DNA of 64,000 nt from an uncultured Myxococcales bacterium (GCA_937872925.1 CALMUT010000081.1:42258-106257); one strand, 5' to 3'. Numbered from the stretch's first letter, positions 44,842-54,835 are shown. Notes: a model not told the origin generated them from the sequence alone. Numbers and translations: made by a program.

Positions 44842-47463
44842 ATGCTCCGGGGCGTGGAGGGATCAGTCGAAAACAGCTCGCAGTTTCCGCCGGCGGCGGA
44901 GCTGCCATCCCTTGGTGCCGAGGGCGACGCGCTGCTTGCCGAAATTCAGGCGGCGCTGGCTACCCTGCGCGGTCTGCGTGAACACTCGGAGCTGCTAGGC
45001 GACGAAGTCGTGACGACATTGCGCCTCACCACGGCGCAGGTCACGGGGCGACTCAGCCGCAAGGAGCTGTGCGTGGTGGTCGCTGGCGAGACGGGGTCGG
45101 GCAAGTCCACGTTCTTAAATGCGCTCATAGGGGACTCCCGTCTCGGCGCGGCGCGCGGCGCATCGCGCACGCCGACCTTCATCCGTCGTCGCGCAACCCC
45201 CGGGTATCGCGCGCGGCTTGCTGATGGGGAGACGGTCGACTTTGCACGTCTGGTTCCTGCGCGCCAGCGTGAAGTCGACGCGCTGCTGGCCAGCGAAGAG
45301 GAGTCCTTCGCGAAGGTAGAGAGTCGGCACGCCGCGTTCGCGCTCAAAGCAGAGGGCGCGCAAGAAGCGGTGGCGCGCAATGAACGCGAACTCACCGAGG
45401 TTACCCGCTCACTGCATAGCCAACGCGAGGCCGCTCGTTCGGCTCAAGGCTTGATCGGCAGTACCGAGATGGCGGCGCAGCACGGCAGCCAAGCGCTGGC
45501 TGTGGTCGAGCCGGAAGTGCCGATCACATTGCGTCCACCCGCCAAACAACTCGGACTCTGGAAACGCTTCTTACTTCTCTGGTTCAAGTTGCTGTTCTGG
45601 GGACGATGGAAACGCTTTGCAGCGGTAAGAAGGCAGCGCGATGAAGCCCACGAGCGACTGGCGGAGATGCAGCATCGGGCCGCGGAAGCATCGCGGCAGT
45701 GTGCGGAGCTGGAGGCTCGCGCTGCGCAGTTGCAGGCGGAAGCTTGGAAGAAGAAGGCTGCGGCGGAATTGGCGGCAGAGGTCGTGAGCGAGGCCCAAGC
45801 CCAGCTGTCCAAAGCGCGGACGAAGCTCGAGACGAAACGCAAGGAGTTCGGCCGCTACGTGGAGGAGCGCCACACTCGCTTCTTCACGGATATTGCGCGC
45901 ATGGCGGGGCCGGAGACCAAGCATGTCATCGAGTTGGCCATCGACTTCCCAGCGGACTTCCTACCCGACGATGTCGCCATCCTGGATGTGCCGGGCGTCA
46001 CGGACGACAGCGAGGAAGCGCACGCATGGAACTTGATCCGCGAAGAAGCGGACGGCTGCATCCTAGTTTCAGACTTGAAGCGCGGGATCAGCGGTCCCAC
46101 CGAGAAGTTCTTGGATCGACTGCGCGAGGTCGTGCCGCACGTGCTTCTGGTACTGAGCAAGATGGACGCCGTGCATGGGGAAGCCGTCGCTCGGGGCAGT
46201 GCCGAGCCTTGGGAGGATGTGGAAAAGACCCGCCGCATCGGGACCAAACAATTCGCGGAGCAGATTGGGCGCTCTCCCGACACGGTGTTATCGATCGCGG
46301 TTGCGGCCCAGCCGGCCATCGAGGACCCAGATTCCGAGATGGCGCGGCGCTTCGAAGAGGAGATCAGGAAGCTGTTCAAGCTGTTGCGGCACGAGCGCGC
46401 CATGATCTTGGGCACGCGTGCGGCGTCGGTGTTGCGAAGCTGTATCTCTGCCTCGACTCAGGCAGAGCAGCGCGCCGAAGAGGCATATCGCCAGCGCATT
46501 GCTCAGATCGAAGCCGACCAAGTACCCGAGCCCGAGGTGTTCCACCGCAAGGCGATTGCTGACGCAGCGGCCGGCATCCAAAAGGGTGGGCAGCGCGCTA
46601 TCCTCGCGGCGGCCCAGACGACCCGGGTGCGCTTCTCGGAGCTGCGCAGGAAGTGCGGCGACACCATCCGAGCCAGCACGCACCAAGGCCAGTTCCGCGC
46701 GGTGGCGCTTGGCACCGAGCAAGGGCTTGCCGGCGACGTCGAAGGCGTCCAAGTGCAAGCGCTGCAGGCCGTGAACGTGGAATCTGAACAGGTGCTCCAG
46801 GAGCTAGAAGCAAGCGTGTTCGAAAAGATGCGGGAACGCTATCGCATCACCGAAGAGGTTCAAAGCACTCGCGGGTCGTTCGCCGGTTCCGAACTCACCC
46901 TTCCACGCGTCGTCATGCCAGATAGCGTGGGCGTGCGCTCGGCGTTTGCGCGTCATACGAGTGCGCGTTTGGGGCTGGCCCTCATGGGTGCTGTGATTTT
47001 CGGAGGCATTGGCTTCTTGATTGCTCAACGCTTCCAACTGCCTCAACTGCCTCAGCTTTCCCAACTGCCCCAGGGACCGTTCGTGGGCGCTGGCGTTGGC
47101 GCGGTGCTTGGACTACTGCTTGCTTTCGCGAAGACACGTCGCTCCCTCGAACGCCGCTCCACCGCACTCGTGGAAGCCGCATTGCGCAAGGAAGAACAGC
47201 GTGTCCTGCGTGAACTGGACGCACTCGAAGCCCAAGTTCGAGCGAACTTGCACGGAACCCTCAACCACTCCATCGAGGATGCCATCATTCGCTTTGGGCG
47301 ATTCATTGCCGAACCGTACAAAGCTGGTGAACAAGCATTGACTCGCGAGCGCGAGAGCCTGGGCCGGTTGCGCGACCTTGAGGCGGCGCTTGAGCAGCAC
47401 GACGTGCGCCTGGGTGAGTTGGTAAAAGCAGCGGCCGCGGCTTCGCGCGGATTGTGTCAGTAG
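44842..47463 (+). CDS. Dynamin-like GTPase with C-terminal membrane hairpin
   Basis: 873 aa from ATG 44842 (GTG 44839 just before). G1 VVAGETGSGKSTFLNALIG (residues about 79-97), a switch region, G3 DVPGVTDD (about 383-390) and G4 SKMD (about 440) are all present, with long coiled-coil insertions at about 140-190 and 240-350. Near the C-terminus lie two hydrophobic segments (LGLALMGAVIFGGIGFLIA and VGAGVGAVLGLLLAF) separated by a short QLPQLPQLSQLPQ linker, likely a membrane hairpin. This fits bacterial dynamin-like proteins, which bind and reshape membranes; some act in phage resistance or membrane repair. The coupling to the Uma2 gene is inference. Confidence 0.8.
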   Translation: MLRGVEGSVENSSQFPPAAELPSLGAEGDALLAEIQAALATLRGLREHSELLGDEVVTTLRLTTAQVTGRLSRKELCVVVAGETGSGKSTFLNALIGDSRLGAARGASRTPTFIRRRATPGYRARLADGETVDFARLVPARQREVDALLASEEESFAKVESRHAAFALKAEGAQEAVARNERELTEVTRSLHSQREAARSAQGLIGSTEMAAQHGSQALAVVEPEVPITLRPPAKQLGLWKRFLLLWFKLLFWGRWKRFAAVRRQRDEAHERLAEMQHRAAEASRQCAELEARAAQLQAEAWKKKAAAELAAEVVSEAQAQLSKARTKLETKRKEFGRYVEERHTRFFTDIARMAGPETKHVIELAIDFPADFLPDDVAILDVPGVTDDSEEAHAWNLIREEADGCILVSDLKRGISGPTEKFLDRLREVVPHVLLVLSKMDAVHGEAVARGSAEPWEDVEKTRRIGTKQFAEQIGRSPDTVLSIAVAAQPAIEDPDSEMARRFEEEIRKLFKLLRHERAMILGTRAASVLRSCISASTQAEQRAEEAYRQRIAQIEADQVPEPEVFHRKAIADAAAGIQKGGQRAILAAAQTTRVRFSELRRKCGDTIRASTHQGQFRAVALGTEQGLAGDVEGVQVQALQAVNVESEQVLQELEASVFEKMRERYRITEEVQSTRGSFAGSELTLPRVVMPDSVGVRSAFARHTSARLGLALMGAVIFGGIGFLIAQRFQLPQLPQLSQLPQGPFVGAGVGAVLGLLLAFAKTRRSLERRSTALVEAALRKEEQRVLRELDALEAQVRANLHGTLNHSIEDAIIRFGRFIAEPYKAGEQALTRERESLGRLRDLEAALEQHDVRLGELVKAAAAASRGLCQ

Positions 47464-47507
47464 CCGCGCCTTGCAGACGGCGGGAGTCGGACGTACATCT
47501 CGTCACT

Positions 47508-49328
47508 ATGAACACCCTTCGCTCGCTTTGCGTCGTGGCCGTCGCCGGCATCGCTTGGGCCTGTGGCTCCTCTGGGAACTCCGGTGGCGGAGCGCCAACA
47601 GACGCAGGCGGCGACGCCGCAAGCGCAGGCACCGGAGCCGCAGCGGGCACGGGGGGCGGAGCAGGTACAAGCGGCAGCGGTGGCGCGAGCGGTAGTGGCG
47701 GTGCTGGCGGCAGCGGAGGGAACGCCGGCGACGCTGGTGGTGACGCCGCAACGTGCACGCCCGGAGCAACCCTTTGCGTAGGCAATGAAGTACGCAAATG
47801 CGCCGCCGACGGCAGCAACGCCAACGAAGTTGTGAAGTCTTGCAACGCTGCTGCGGGCGAGGTCTGTGCAGGCGGCGCATGTGTCGCGGCATGCGACGCC
47901 GCCAAGACGCTCGGCACCACAACGGGCTGCGAGTTCTGGGCGGTGGATCTGGACCAACAAGATTTCGGCAATGATCCAGCGAGCGCGGCCTGGGGTGTCC
48001 TGCTGGCGAACGCCGGCGCCACTGATGCTGCCGTCACCATCGAACAGAACTCGGCAGCCGTGGGGCAGCCGGTCACAACAGCTGTCACTTCGCAAGTCAC
48101 GGTCAAGGCGGGAAGCTTCGAGAAGGTCACGCTGCCAACCCGTGAGCTGGACTGCGGCACGACTCCCAACGACTACGCCCCGCCGGGGACGTGCCCTTTG
48201 TCGCAAGCTTTTCGAATCACGTCTACCCAGCCGATCAGCGCACACCAGTACAACGGGCTTGGGCCAGTGTCTTCGAACGACGCTTCACTGCTTCTGCCGC
48301 GCCATGGACTAGGCACGAAGCATCGAGTGACCGGTTGGCCCGCCGGCCACCCCAAGCCCCTCACGATCGGGCCTAAGATCGTCGATCGCGCGTTCGTGAC
48401 CGTCGTGGGCGTCGAGCCCCTCACCATAGTCAAGGTCAAGCCAAGCTTTCGCGTTCGGGGCAACGCGCCCATCGCCGCCACCGCGGCCGGCGCGGAGCTA
48501 AGCGTGACCCTCGGTCCCTTCGATGTACTGAACCTCGAGACAGACGACGCGACGGACTCTGATCCCGCACAGACCCGTGGCGACTTGAGCGGCACCTGGG
48601 TAGAGAGCGACAAGCCCGTCGCTGTGTTCACCGGCGTGGAGAGCGGGCAGGTGCCGGAATTCGTGAACGTGGCCAAGCCTCCCACATGGGTCGCCGGCGA
48701 CACGTGCTGCCTGGATCACTTGGAGGAGCAGGTCATGCCGGTCGCCGCGCTCGGCGCGGACTACGTCGTCGGCCGCAGCCCGGTGCGTTCTGCTGGTGGT
48801 TTCCAGGAGGCCGACGTGGTGCGCTTCGTGGGGGCGGCGGACGCGACCCAAGTGACGACAAACCTGCCCGCGCCGCTCAACTCGTTCACGCTGCAACCGG
48901 GCGAAGTAAAAACGGCCTGGTCTCAAGGGCACGTGACCGTGACCGCCACCAAGCCGCTGGTCGTTTCCCAACTGCAGGTCTCCTACCAGCTGGCTTCGGG
49001 CACCGAACAAGGCGACCCATCCTTGGTCATCGTCCCCAGCGTGCAAAACTACACCACCGCGCACGCAGTGACGTCACCCGCTGGTTGGACGAGCACCCAT
49101 TTCGTGATCACGCATCCGGCCGTTGCCAAGCTGAGTGTAGACGGCGCGCCGCCCGCGGGCTGCAACACCGTGACCGCCGGCACCATCGCCGCGACCAGCT
49201 TCGCAGTCACCACCTGCACCGCAACGGCATCGCTACACCGCGTCACCAGCGATCTTCCCGTCGGCGTCCTCGTCTACGGCTACGGCGTCAAAGCCTCCTT
49301 CGCCTACCCCGCCGCTGCAAAACTCTAG
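47508..49328 (+). CDS. IgGFc-binding-like surface lipoprotein
   Basis: Start ATG 47508; signal CVVAVAGIAWAC. 606 aa. A Gly/Ser/Ala-rich linker (residues 20-85) and a short Cys group (CTPGATLCVGNEVRKC...C) are followed by a large beta-rich domain with the features of the IgGFc-binding protein N-terminal domain: GCEFWAVDLDQQDFG, ISAHQYNGLGPVSSNDASLLLP, GTWVESDKPVAVFTGVESGQVP, CCLDHLEEQVMPVAALGADYVVGRSP, and an ending SLHRVTSDLPVGVLVYGYG. Such proteins are frequent and multi-copy in myxobacteria and are thought to act in surface adhesion. Convergent with the next gene. Confidence 0.85.
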   Translation: MNTLRSLCVVAVAGIAWACGSSGNSGGGAPTDAGGDAASAGTGAAAGTGGGAGTSGSGGASGSGGAGGSGGNAGDAGGDAATCTPGATLCVGNEVRKCAADGSNANEVVKSCNAAAGEVCAGGACVAACDAAKTLGTTTGCEFWAVDLDQQDFGNDPASAAWGVLLANAGATDAAVTIEQNSAAVGQPVTTAVTSQVTVKAGSFEKVTLPTRELDCGTTPNDYAPPGTCPLSQAFRITSTQPISAHQYNGLGPVSSNDASLLLPRHGLGTKHRVTGWPAGHPKPLTIGPKIVDRAFVTVVGVEPLTIVKVKPSFRVRGNAPIAATAAGAELSVTLGPFDVLNLETDDATDSDPAQTRGDLSGTWVESDKPVAVFTGVESGQVPEFVNVAKPPTWVAGDTCCLDHLEEQVMPVAALGADYVVGRSPVRSAGGFQEADVVRFVGAADATQVTTNLPAPLNSFTLQPGEVKTAWSQGHVTVTATKPLVVSQLQVSYQLASGTEQGDPSLVIVPSVQNYTTAHAVTSPAGWTSTHFVITHPAVAKLSVDGAPPAGCNTVTAGTIAATSFAVTTCTATASLHRVTSDLPVGVLVYGYGVKASFAYPAAAKL

Positions 49329-49337
49329 CGTGCGTCT

Positions 49338-51257
49338 CTACTTCCCGAACCCGGCGCGAACGAAGCTGTTGACGGCACCCGCGGTGAAGGCCGCGTTCCA
49401 GCTCTGCTTGGACAGCTGCTTCGCTTCTGCGATGAAAGCATCCAAAGTCCCGGTCTTGCCCTGGGACGCCATGTAGGTCTCGACTGTGCGCGCGGGGTCT
49501 GGATACGTGATCTGGCTGACCGTGGAACCCGTCGCGCCCACCTGCGCTTGCCAACCGCTGAAGTCCTCGTCGTTGCCGCTGGCACGGAAGGGCTTCTGCG
49601 TGGACGCTGTGAAGTATGTGTTGTTCGAGAACGTGCCCGCGGCCACGTAGGCGGTGTCCACGAAGCGCATTTGCGTGCCGGCGAACTGCAGCTCGTTGCC
49701 CGTGAAGGTGATGCCGCTCTTGGGCCCGTTGTCGATGCGCACTGCATGGCCGCCGGAGTCGAGCCCGGAGATCACGTTGCCGTCGATCTGCACGCCCTTG
49801 GAGTGGCCGAGTAGGTTGATGGCGTAGATGTTCTTCACCGTGGCGTCGCCGTAGTGGGAAAAAACGTTGCCGATGACTTTGCCGCCATCCCAATCGTTGA
49901 CGTCCACGCCCCAACCCAAGGAGCGGTTGGTGGGCCGGCTGCGCCCGATATCGAGGAACACGTTCTTCGCGACGAGGATGTTTTGCCAGCGGTGGCCGTT
50001 GTTGTTGTCCGTGTTGCCGCCAGCAGAGATGCCAATCTCGCCCTCGACGAACAGGTTGTCGTCCAGCAAGAGATCTTTCGTCATCACTTGATCCGTTGTC
50101 CCGGGCGGGTTCGCGGTGAACTTGGTGCCAATGCTGGAGGCGCGCAGGATCAGATTCCGGCGGAAGATCGTCTCGTGCATGTTGACGAAGTAGGTGTTGT
50201 GGTTGAAGAAGGTCGCCTGACCTTCGGCCTGGTCGTTCAGCGTCGTGTAGGACTGCTTGTACCAACCGTTGTGGTCGAACAGGTTTTCCTCGAGCAAGAT
50301 CGATGCGTCCTTCGCGTACATGCCCTGGGAATGAGAGCTGTCGCTGTAGTTGTTGGTGATGAGGTTGCGACGCACCACGAAGTCTTCGGTCGGCGCAGTG
50401 CCTTGCACCGTGTTGTTCGAGTAGAAATCGAAAGCGCAGTCCTCGATCAGGATGGTCCGGTTGGGTGTTGCGCCGTCGGCGTAGGCTTGGAACCCCGTCG
50501 CGTTGCCGACACTCCCGAATCCGGCGAACGTGCCTGATTTCGGGTCACGGCCGTCGGCGTAGAAGTGCAGGCCCACCACGGCGGCGAAGCGAATGCTCTT
50601 CCAAAAGCGCACCCCATCCGAGGTGCCAGTGGAAAAGAGCGGGCGCGCCACGCCGCTGCCGTAGGCGCCGATCACACTGCGTTCGCTCGCGGATCGCCCG
50701 GACTTCGCGTTGATCGGGGACGCGGTGGACCACTTGTCGCCGCGCGCGAACAGTACCCAGTCCGGAAAATCGTCGCGCACCGCCGCGAGCGCCGCGCCCA
50801 CGGTCTTGAAGGCTTTTACGCTTCCAGTGGGCAAGGTTGGATCGGCGCCCACTTCCGCGCTGCTGGGCGAGTAGGTCACCGCCGTGGCGTCGTTGCCGCT
50901 CGAATCGCTCACATAGACGATGCGTGAATCCGATGCTGGGGTGAGCAGCGAGAAGCCGTCCTTGTCCTTCGGGGGTAGGGAGAACTTCGAGTCCCACGGC
51001 ACGCTCGTCTGACTGCCACCGCTGCCAGCCGTGCCGCCCGTGCCCGCACCACCGGAAGCGCCGCCCGTCCCGCCTCCGCCACTCGCGCCCGCGCCTCCGC
51101 CAGTGCCGGCAGTACCGGCAGCGCCGGCAGCGTTCCCGGTTCCTCCGTTCGCTCCCGCTCCGCCCGCGCCGCTGTCGTCGCTACCGCAACCCAGCGACAG
51201 ACAAAGCGAAAGGACGGCAACAACCCAAGACTTCCCCTGACCCAACTCGATCTTCAT
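49338..51257 (-). CDS. Parallel beta-helix lipoprotein (1)
   Basis: Start ATG 51257; signal WVVAVLSLCLSLGC. 639 aa. A Gly-rich linker (residues about 28-75) and then a right-handed beta-helix with many N-rich turns: RNLITNNYSDSSHSQGMYA, EENLFDHNGWYKQ, DDNLFVEGEIGISAGGN, AKNVFLDIGRSR, GNVISGLDSGGHAVRIDNG. This resembles pectate-lyase or right-handed beta-helix proteins, which bind or cleave polysaccharides; no clear catalytic set is seen. Possibly a surface polysaccharide-binding protein. Compare the second one at 61659-63278. Confidence 0.8.
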   Translation of the reverse strand: MKIELGQGKSWVVAVLSLCLSLGCGSDDSGAGGAGANGGTGNAAGAAGTAGTGGGAGASGGGGTGGASGGAGTGGTAGSGGSQTSVPWDSKFSLPPKDKDGFSLLTPASDSRIVYVSDSSGNDATAVTYSPSSAEVGADPTLPTGSVKAFKTVGAALAAVRDDFPDWVLFARGDKWSTASPINAKSGRSASERSVIGAYGSGVARPLFSTGTSDGVRFWKSIRFAAVVGLHFYADGRDPKSGTFAGFGSVGNATGFQAYADGATPNRTILIEDCAFDFYSNNTVQGTAPTEDFVVRRNLITNNYSDSSHSQGMYAKDASILLEENLFDHNGWYKQSYTTLNDQAEGQATFFNHNTYFVNMHETIFRRNLILRASSIGTKFTANPPGTTDQVMTKDLLLDDNLFVEGEIGISAGGNTDNNNGHRWQNILVAKNVFLDIGRSRPTNRSLGWGVDVNDWDGGKVIGNVFSHYGDATVKNIYAINLLGHSKGVQIDGNVISGLDSGGHAVRIDNGPKSGITFTGNELQFAGTQMRFVDTAYVAAGTFSNNTYFTASTQKPFRASGNDEDFSGWQAQVGATGSTVSQITYPDPARTVETYMASQGKTGTLDAFIAEAKQLSKQSWNAAFTAGAVNSFVRAGFGK

Positions 51258-51353
51258 GAGGCATAGAGTAGCGCACATCGCGCCGGACTCCGACCTTGGC
51301 CTACCCAAAGTCGGACTTCCTTCCGCTGCAGTAGCAAACTAGACTTCGTCCGC

Positions 51354-51785
51354 ATGCACTCGGGGCGTGCGCGCTGCGCATGGGTTGGGTCGGCCTGCCG
51401 GGGTCGCAGAAAGGTTGTTGCGGCTATGACCTTGGCGAGCTGCCCAGCCTACGTAGCAATTTCAATCTCGACATTCTGCACCAACGTGAGTGCGTTCGAA
51501 GCCGCTGCCAAGCATGTCGACGACCCCGCATGTACGACGAACTGCACGGCCGATTGTCCCGAGGTGGACGTCAGCGATCTGTTCGGCATCGCTGCAACAC
51601 GCATGATTGGCTGCTGCTTGCCTGACGGCACGTGCGGCGGCACTGCGCAGAGCTTGCCCATGTTTGCACAGACGGCTTTTGGTACGCCCCAGTGTTTTTC
51701 GCTGCCAAGTATCAGCGCCGCCTTCGCTGCCCTGAACACACCGTGGCAAGTGCAGCTACCTCCTCCAACCAAGTGCCAGCCGTAG
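51354..51785 (+). CDS. Small Cys-rich protein, doubtful or partial
   Basis: 143 aa from ATG 51354, or fewer from ATG 51426. No signal is visible. Several paired cysteines occur (CTTNCTADCP, CCLPDGTCGG, TPQCFSLPSI), like the secreted Cys-rich proteins of this window. The absence of a signal and of a clear start suggests a truncated gene. The codon pattern is only moderately convincing. Confidence 0.4.
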   Translation: MHSGRARCAWVGSACRGRRKVVAAMTLASCPAYVAISISTFCTNVSAFEAAAKHVDDPACTTNCTADCPEVDVSDLFGIAATRMIGCCLPDGTCGGTAQSLPMFAQTAFGTPQCFSLPSISAAFAALNTPWQVQLPPPTKCQP

Positions 51786-51978
51786 CCTGGCTCACGCAGT
51801 CCCGGAAGGACCTCGGAGGCCGCCACGGACTGACCGCCGTTCTCCCATGCCAGCCGAAAGATCTTTTGTTTTGGCTGTGGCGGCCCAAAGCGTCATCGCA
51901 ACCGCAAAAGACGTTCAGCGACCGCGCACGCGCGTGAAACTCGACATGCTTGCCCTTCGTGGGCGGACCAGCGGCCGC

Positions 51979-52440
51979 TCACGGTCTGCAACCGTCTTGA
52001 CATGCGGAAGCGGCGGCGCACGCTGGGTCCGCATTGCAGGCTTTCTCTGATGCAAGGTCACACTCTGTGCCGGTCTTGAGTTGGTCGGTCAGGCAGTCCA
52101 TGCACGCTCCGTCGTTGCTGTAGTCACGCGGTTGGGCGCACAGCGTCTTCTCGCACGCGGTCGCGCAGTACTTTGGTTGACAAGAGCAATCGACTAGCGC
52201 GTCAAACCACACATCGTTGCCGTCCGGATTGTCAGATAGACAACAATAGAAGCAGGAGTCCCAACTGGGCTTGCTCCAGCAAGCGTTCTGGCCGCCTGTG
52301 CCGCTGACGCCGCCGCTGCCGCCGCTGCCTAGTGGACTCGGCCGGCCGTCTTCACTGCTGCAAGCGATGATCCACACCACAAGCATGACGAACGCCCACG
52401 CTTCCGACCGCAACACGCTCCACCGTGCCTCCCACCCCAT
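51979..52440 (-). CDS. Cys-rich lipoprotein
   Basis: Start ATG 52440; signal WAFVMLVVWIIAC. 153 aa; the frame upstream to 52881 is not supported. After a short Gly/Ser linker come about 17 cysteines (CFYCCLSDNP, CSCQPKYCATACEKTLC, CMDCLTDQLK, CNADPACAAASACQDGC). The end resembles the C-terminal Cys domain of the lipoprotein at 34309-35172. Function unknown. Confidence 0.75.
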   Translation of the reverse strand: MGWEARWSVLRSEAWAFVMLVVWIIACSSEDGRPSPLGSGGSGGVSGTGGQNACWSKPSWDSCFYCCLSDNPDGNDVWFDALVDCSCQPKYCATACEKTLCAQPRDYSNDGACMDCLTDQLKTGTECDLASEKACNADPACAAASACQDGCRP

Positions 52441-52621
52441 GTTGGAGCCAGTCTGTCCGAGCGCGCTCGCCGTGTCCAGACGTGGAACAGCGGTTCGTCC
52501 GGACGGCGACGCCGCACCGCGTGCCGCCCATCGCGTTGCTTGTCTGGCTCTGCTCGCACCAGGCCCCACTTGCCCGCCGCACCTAAAAAACGTGCATCGA
52601 CGGTCGACCGATGCGCAGTGC

Positions 52622-53500
52622 TCAGGGTGACGTTGCCATCCCAGCGCAGAAGCTCGCCAACTCACCGCGCACGTGCGGAGGGATGTCATGACCCCCGTCA
52701 AACGGAACCCATTGCACGCGCGCTCCCGCCGCTGACAGCCGGTCTGCGATCTCCATTGCCGGTTCGAACGGCAGCACTTGGTCCTGGCGGCCGTGGGTAA
52801 CCAAGAACCGCATGCCAGTGAGTCCATCGAGCTCGGCGGTCCAATCGACCCCACGAATGTATCCGCCGGAGAGCACTGCAACTCCGAAGATACGCGGTCG
52901 ATGTTTCAGCCCCACGTCGACCGCAAGCGCTGCTCCCTGGGAAAAGCCGCCCACCGCGATCCGTTCCGGAGGTGTGCCTGCATCGATCAACTCGTCAATG
53001 AGCGCAGACACGCGCGCCCGGGCTTCGGGCTGCTGTTGAACGCCATCATACCAAGCGTAGCGACCGTCCCCTTTGCTCAAGATGCCTTGTGCCGCGATGA
53101 TCCGAAGGTTCAAGTTAGGCTTGCGCCTGAGCACCTCTTCCCCGAGAGCGACTAGATCTGTGCCTCGGGCTCGATATCCATGCAGCAGGATCAGCACCGG
53201 GCTGCCCGTGCCCCCGGTGCCGAGCGTGTGCAGCGTCAACGGGCTCACGGGTCGTTCGGGTTTGGATAAAAGTAGCAGGACAGCAGCGATCAATGCGCCT
53301 GCCACGACGAACCCGACCGTTGCCTTTACCCATCCCCGACCCCGCCCGGCCTGCGCTTGACTGACCAACGCAGCCAGGATCGCGCAGCGGCGAAGCGAGC
53401 GCAACGTGCTGCGCCTGCCAATGCGCCGGTGTTTAGTCCGGAGCAGGCAATGCAAGTCCCGGGGGCGCAGCGCATCGGGTTCCGCTACAGTGTGAGTCAT
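52622..53500 (-). CDS. Alpha/beta hydrolase (carboxylesterase/phospholipase type), membrane-anchored
   Basis: 292 aa from ATG 53500; a start further in is possible since the first 45 residues are Arg-rich and atypical. One transmembrane helix (about residues 60-80: VGFVVAGALIAAVLLLL) anchors it. The hydrolase part has HGYRARGTDLVALGEEV (oxyanion region), GGFSQGAALAVDVGL (nucleophile Ser), THGRQDQVLPF (acid Asp) and DGGHDIPP (His), a full catalytic triad of the phospholipase/carboxylesterase group. Substrate unknown. Isolated gene. Confidence 0.85.
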   Translation of the reverse strand: MTHTVAEPDALRPRDLHCLLRTKHRRIGRRSTLRSLRRCAILAALVSQAQAGRGRGWVKATVGFVVAGALIAAVLLLLSKPERPVSPLTLHTLGTGGTGSPVLILLHGYRARGTDLVALGEEVLRRKPNLNLRIIAAQGILSKGDGRYAWYDGVQQQPEARARVSALIDELIDAGTPPERIAVGGFSQGAALAVDVGLKHRPRIFGVAVLSGGYIRGVDWTAELDGLTGMRFLVTHGRQDQVLPFEPAMEIADRLSAAGARVQWVPFDGGHDIPPHVRGELASFCAGMATSP

Positions 53501-53675
53501 GCGGCGACGTTAGGGATCGAGCGCCATCACCAAGCCCAGCGGCATCGTCTTCAATCCGCTCAACCTGCCTGGGCACCCAGCAGCATCAACGTCGCTTTCG
53601 AATGTGTGCGGACTTGCCGCTGCCCCCGCCCGAGTAGCGCGCAGCGTTGAAAAGCGGTTGCGCGCGCTGTTCTGG

Positions 53676-54416
53676 TTAGAACGCGCCGCGCAACATGCGG
53701 CGGATCGCGCTTGCAACCGGGTCGAAGTACTCGCCGGGAGTCAGCTTGCCGTCCCTACTGGCCCTGCGCAAGAACGCCACCCGGTTGCAGGGGAACACAA
53801 ACAAGAGCGCAACGGTTTCCGCGGCGTGCTGGGCGCGCAGCCCGTAGCATTCGGAGTTATCGCAGACGGCCTTCTCGTCCGGCCCGTAGCTGGCGTCATC
53901 CAACAACAGGCGCGCAAGTTCGCGCAACTGGCGCTCGGAGAGCGCGCGGCCTGTCGCCTGTACCTGGTAGCCGAAGAAGCGCTCAGCGCTCGCATCGCCT
54001 TGCACGAAGTCCTTGGCGTTCACACGCAGTAGCGTTGCTGTCTTGGAACGAAGCAATACGTCCGCCGTCGCCACGCCCACGATCTTCTGCGTCGCACGGG
54101 ACAACACCGGCTGGGTCGTCTGAGCAACCGGCCCCGCTGAGCCGCTCGAAGCTGCAACGGCCGCGTCGGACGGCGGCACCGGCACGGGCGACAGACACGG
54201 CTGGAACGGATTGATCTTGTCGCAGCCAACCGTGGAGATCCCCGCCAGCGCCGAGGCGACGAACAAGCGCCGGCGCAGCAGAATGGTTTCGCGATCAGCC
54301 GGCGTTGTGTCGAGGCGCGTGTTGGACGCGTTGCCAGCAGGCGTCGCGTGACCCCCGCCGCGCTCGGGCGGCCCGGCAACCGCGCGCCCGTCCTCGCGGT
54401 CTTTGTCACCGCTCAT
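53676..54416 (-). CDS. Lipoprotein-like protein of unknown function
   Basis: The start taken is ATG 54416, 4 bp after the stop of the upstream lipoprotein gene; a longer frame to 55274 runs through that gene and is not believed. 246 aa. A hydrophobic stretch LFVASALAGISTVGC lies at residues about 50-65, so the signal is internal and the first 45 charged residues may be an unprocessed lead (or the start is later). The C-terminal 120 residues include QIVGVATADVLLRSKTATLLRVN-like strands and a helical end (ARLLLDDASYGPDEKAVC ... LRRMLRGAF). Function unknown. Confidence 0.6.
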   Translation of the reverse strand: MSGDKDREDGRAVAGPPERGGGHATPAGNASNTRLDTTPADRETILLRRRLFVASALAGISTVGCDKINPFQPCLSPVPVPPSDAAVAASSGSAGPVAQTTQPVLSRATQKIVGVATADVLLRSKTATLLRVNAKDFVQGDASAERFFGYQVQATGRALSERQLRELARLLLDDASYGPDEKAVCDNSECYGLRAQHAAETVALLFVFPCNRVAFLRRASRDGKLTPGEYFDPVASAIRRMLRGAF

Positions 54417-54420
54417 GAAC

Positions 54421-54759
54421 TCACGGCCCCGGCGCCATCGATGGTGGCGGCGCGATGATCTTGCCGTCCGGCGTCTGCCCGCAGCCGTCGCTGCCCCAGG
54501 GGCGCCCTCCACTTTGCACACAGTCGTTGTACGAAGTGTCACTGGGGTCGTACGCACCTTGCGGAGTGCAGCACGCACGCGAGTCAGGATCTGTTTGCTG
54601 GACGACCTGCTGCTGACCGCCCGGATCGGCCGGCGACGTTGCAGAGCCCGGTGGCGGCGCGGCGTACACCGGCTGCGGCGTCTGCGGTGGCGGCGCCGAC
54701 GAGCTTCCGGCGCAGGCACCCAATACGAGCGAAATGAGGACGAAGCAGGGGGCGCGCAT
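54421..54759 (-). CDS. Small lipoprotein
   Basis: Start ATG 54759 (ATG 54774 is possible); the frame upstream is low-complexity. 112 aa. Signal CFVLISLVLGAC. Pro-rich linker, then CCTPQGAYDPSDTSYNDCVQS and SDGCGQTPDGKIIAPPPS, with no recognised fold. Its stop is 4 bp before the next gene, so the two are co-translated. Confidence 0.65.
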   Translation of the reverse strand: MRAPCFVLISLVLGACAGSSSAPPPQTPQPVYAAPPPGSATSPADPGGQQQVVQQTDPDSRACCTPQGAYDPSDTSYNDCVQSGGRPWGSDGCGQTPDGKIIAPPPSMAPGP

Positions 54760-54835
54760 CTCGGTGTGCAGCATAGCGCCGCTCCAGTCGGGTCGCACTG
54801 GCAGAGTCGCGCCGGCAAAGCGTCGGTGGCGGATT

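Noticed and set aside
51880..51915. Another copy of the TGTGGCGGC...GTCATCG leader
   Set aside because: Only a short partial match, without the full palindrome or the CTGTCACTGGGG block.
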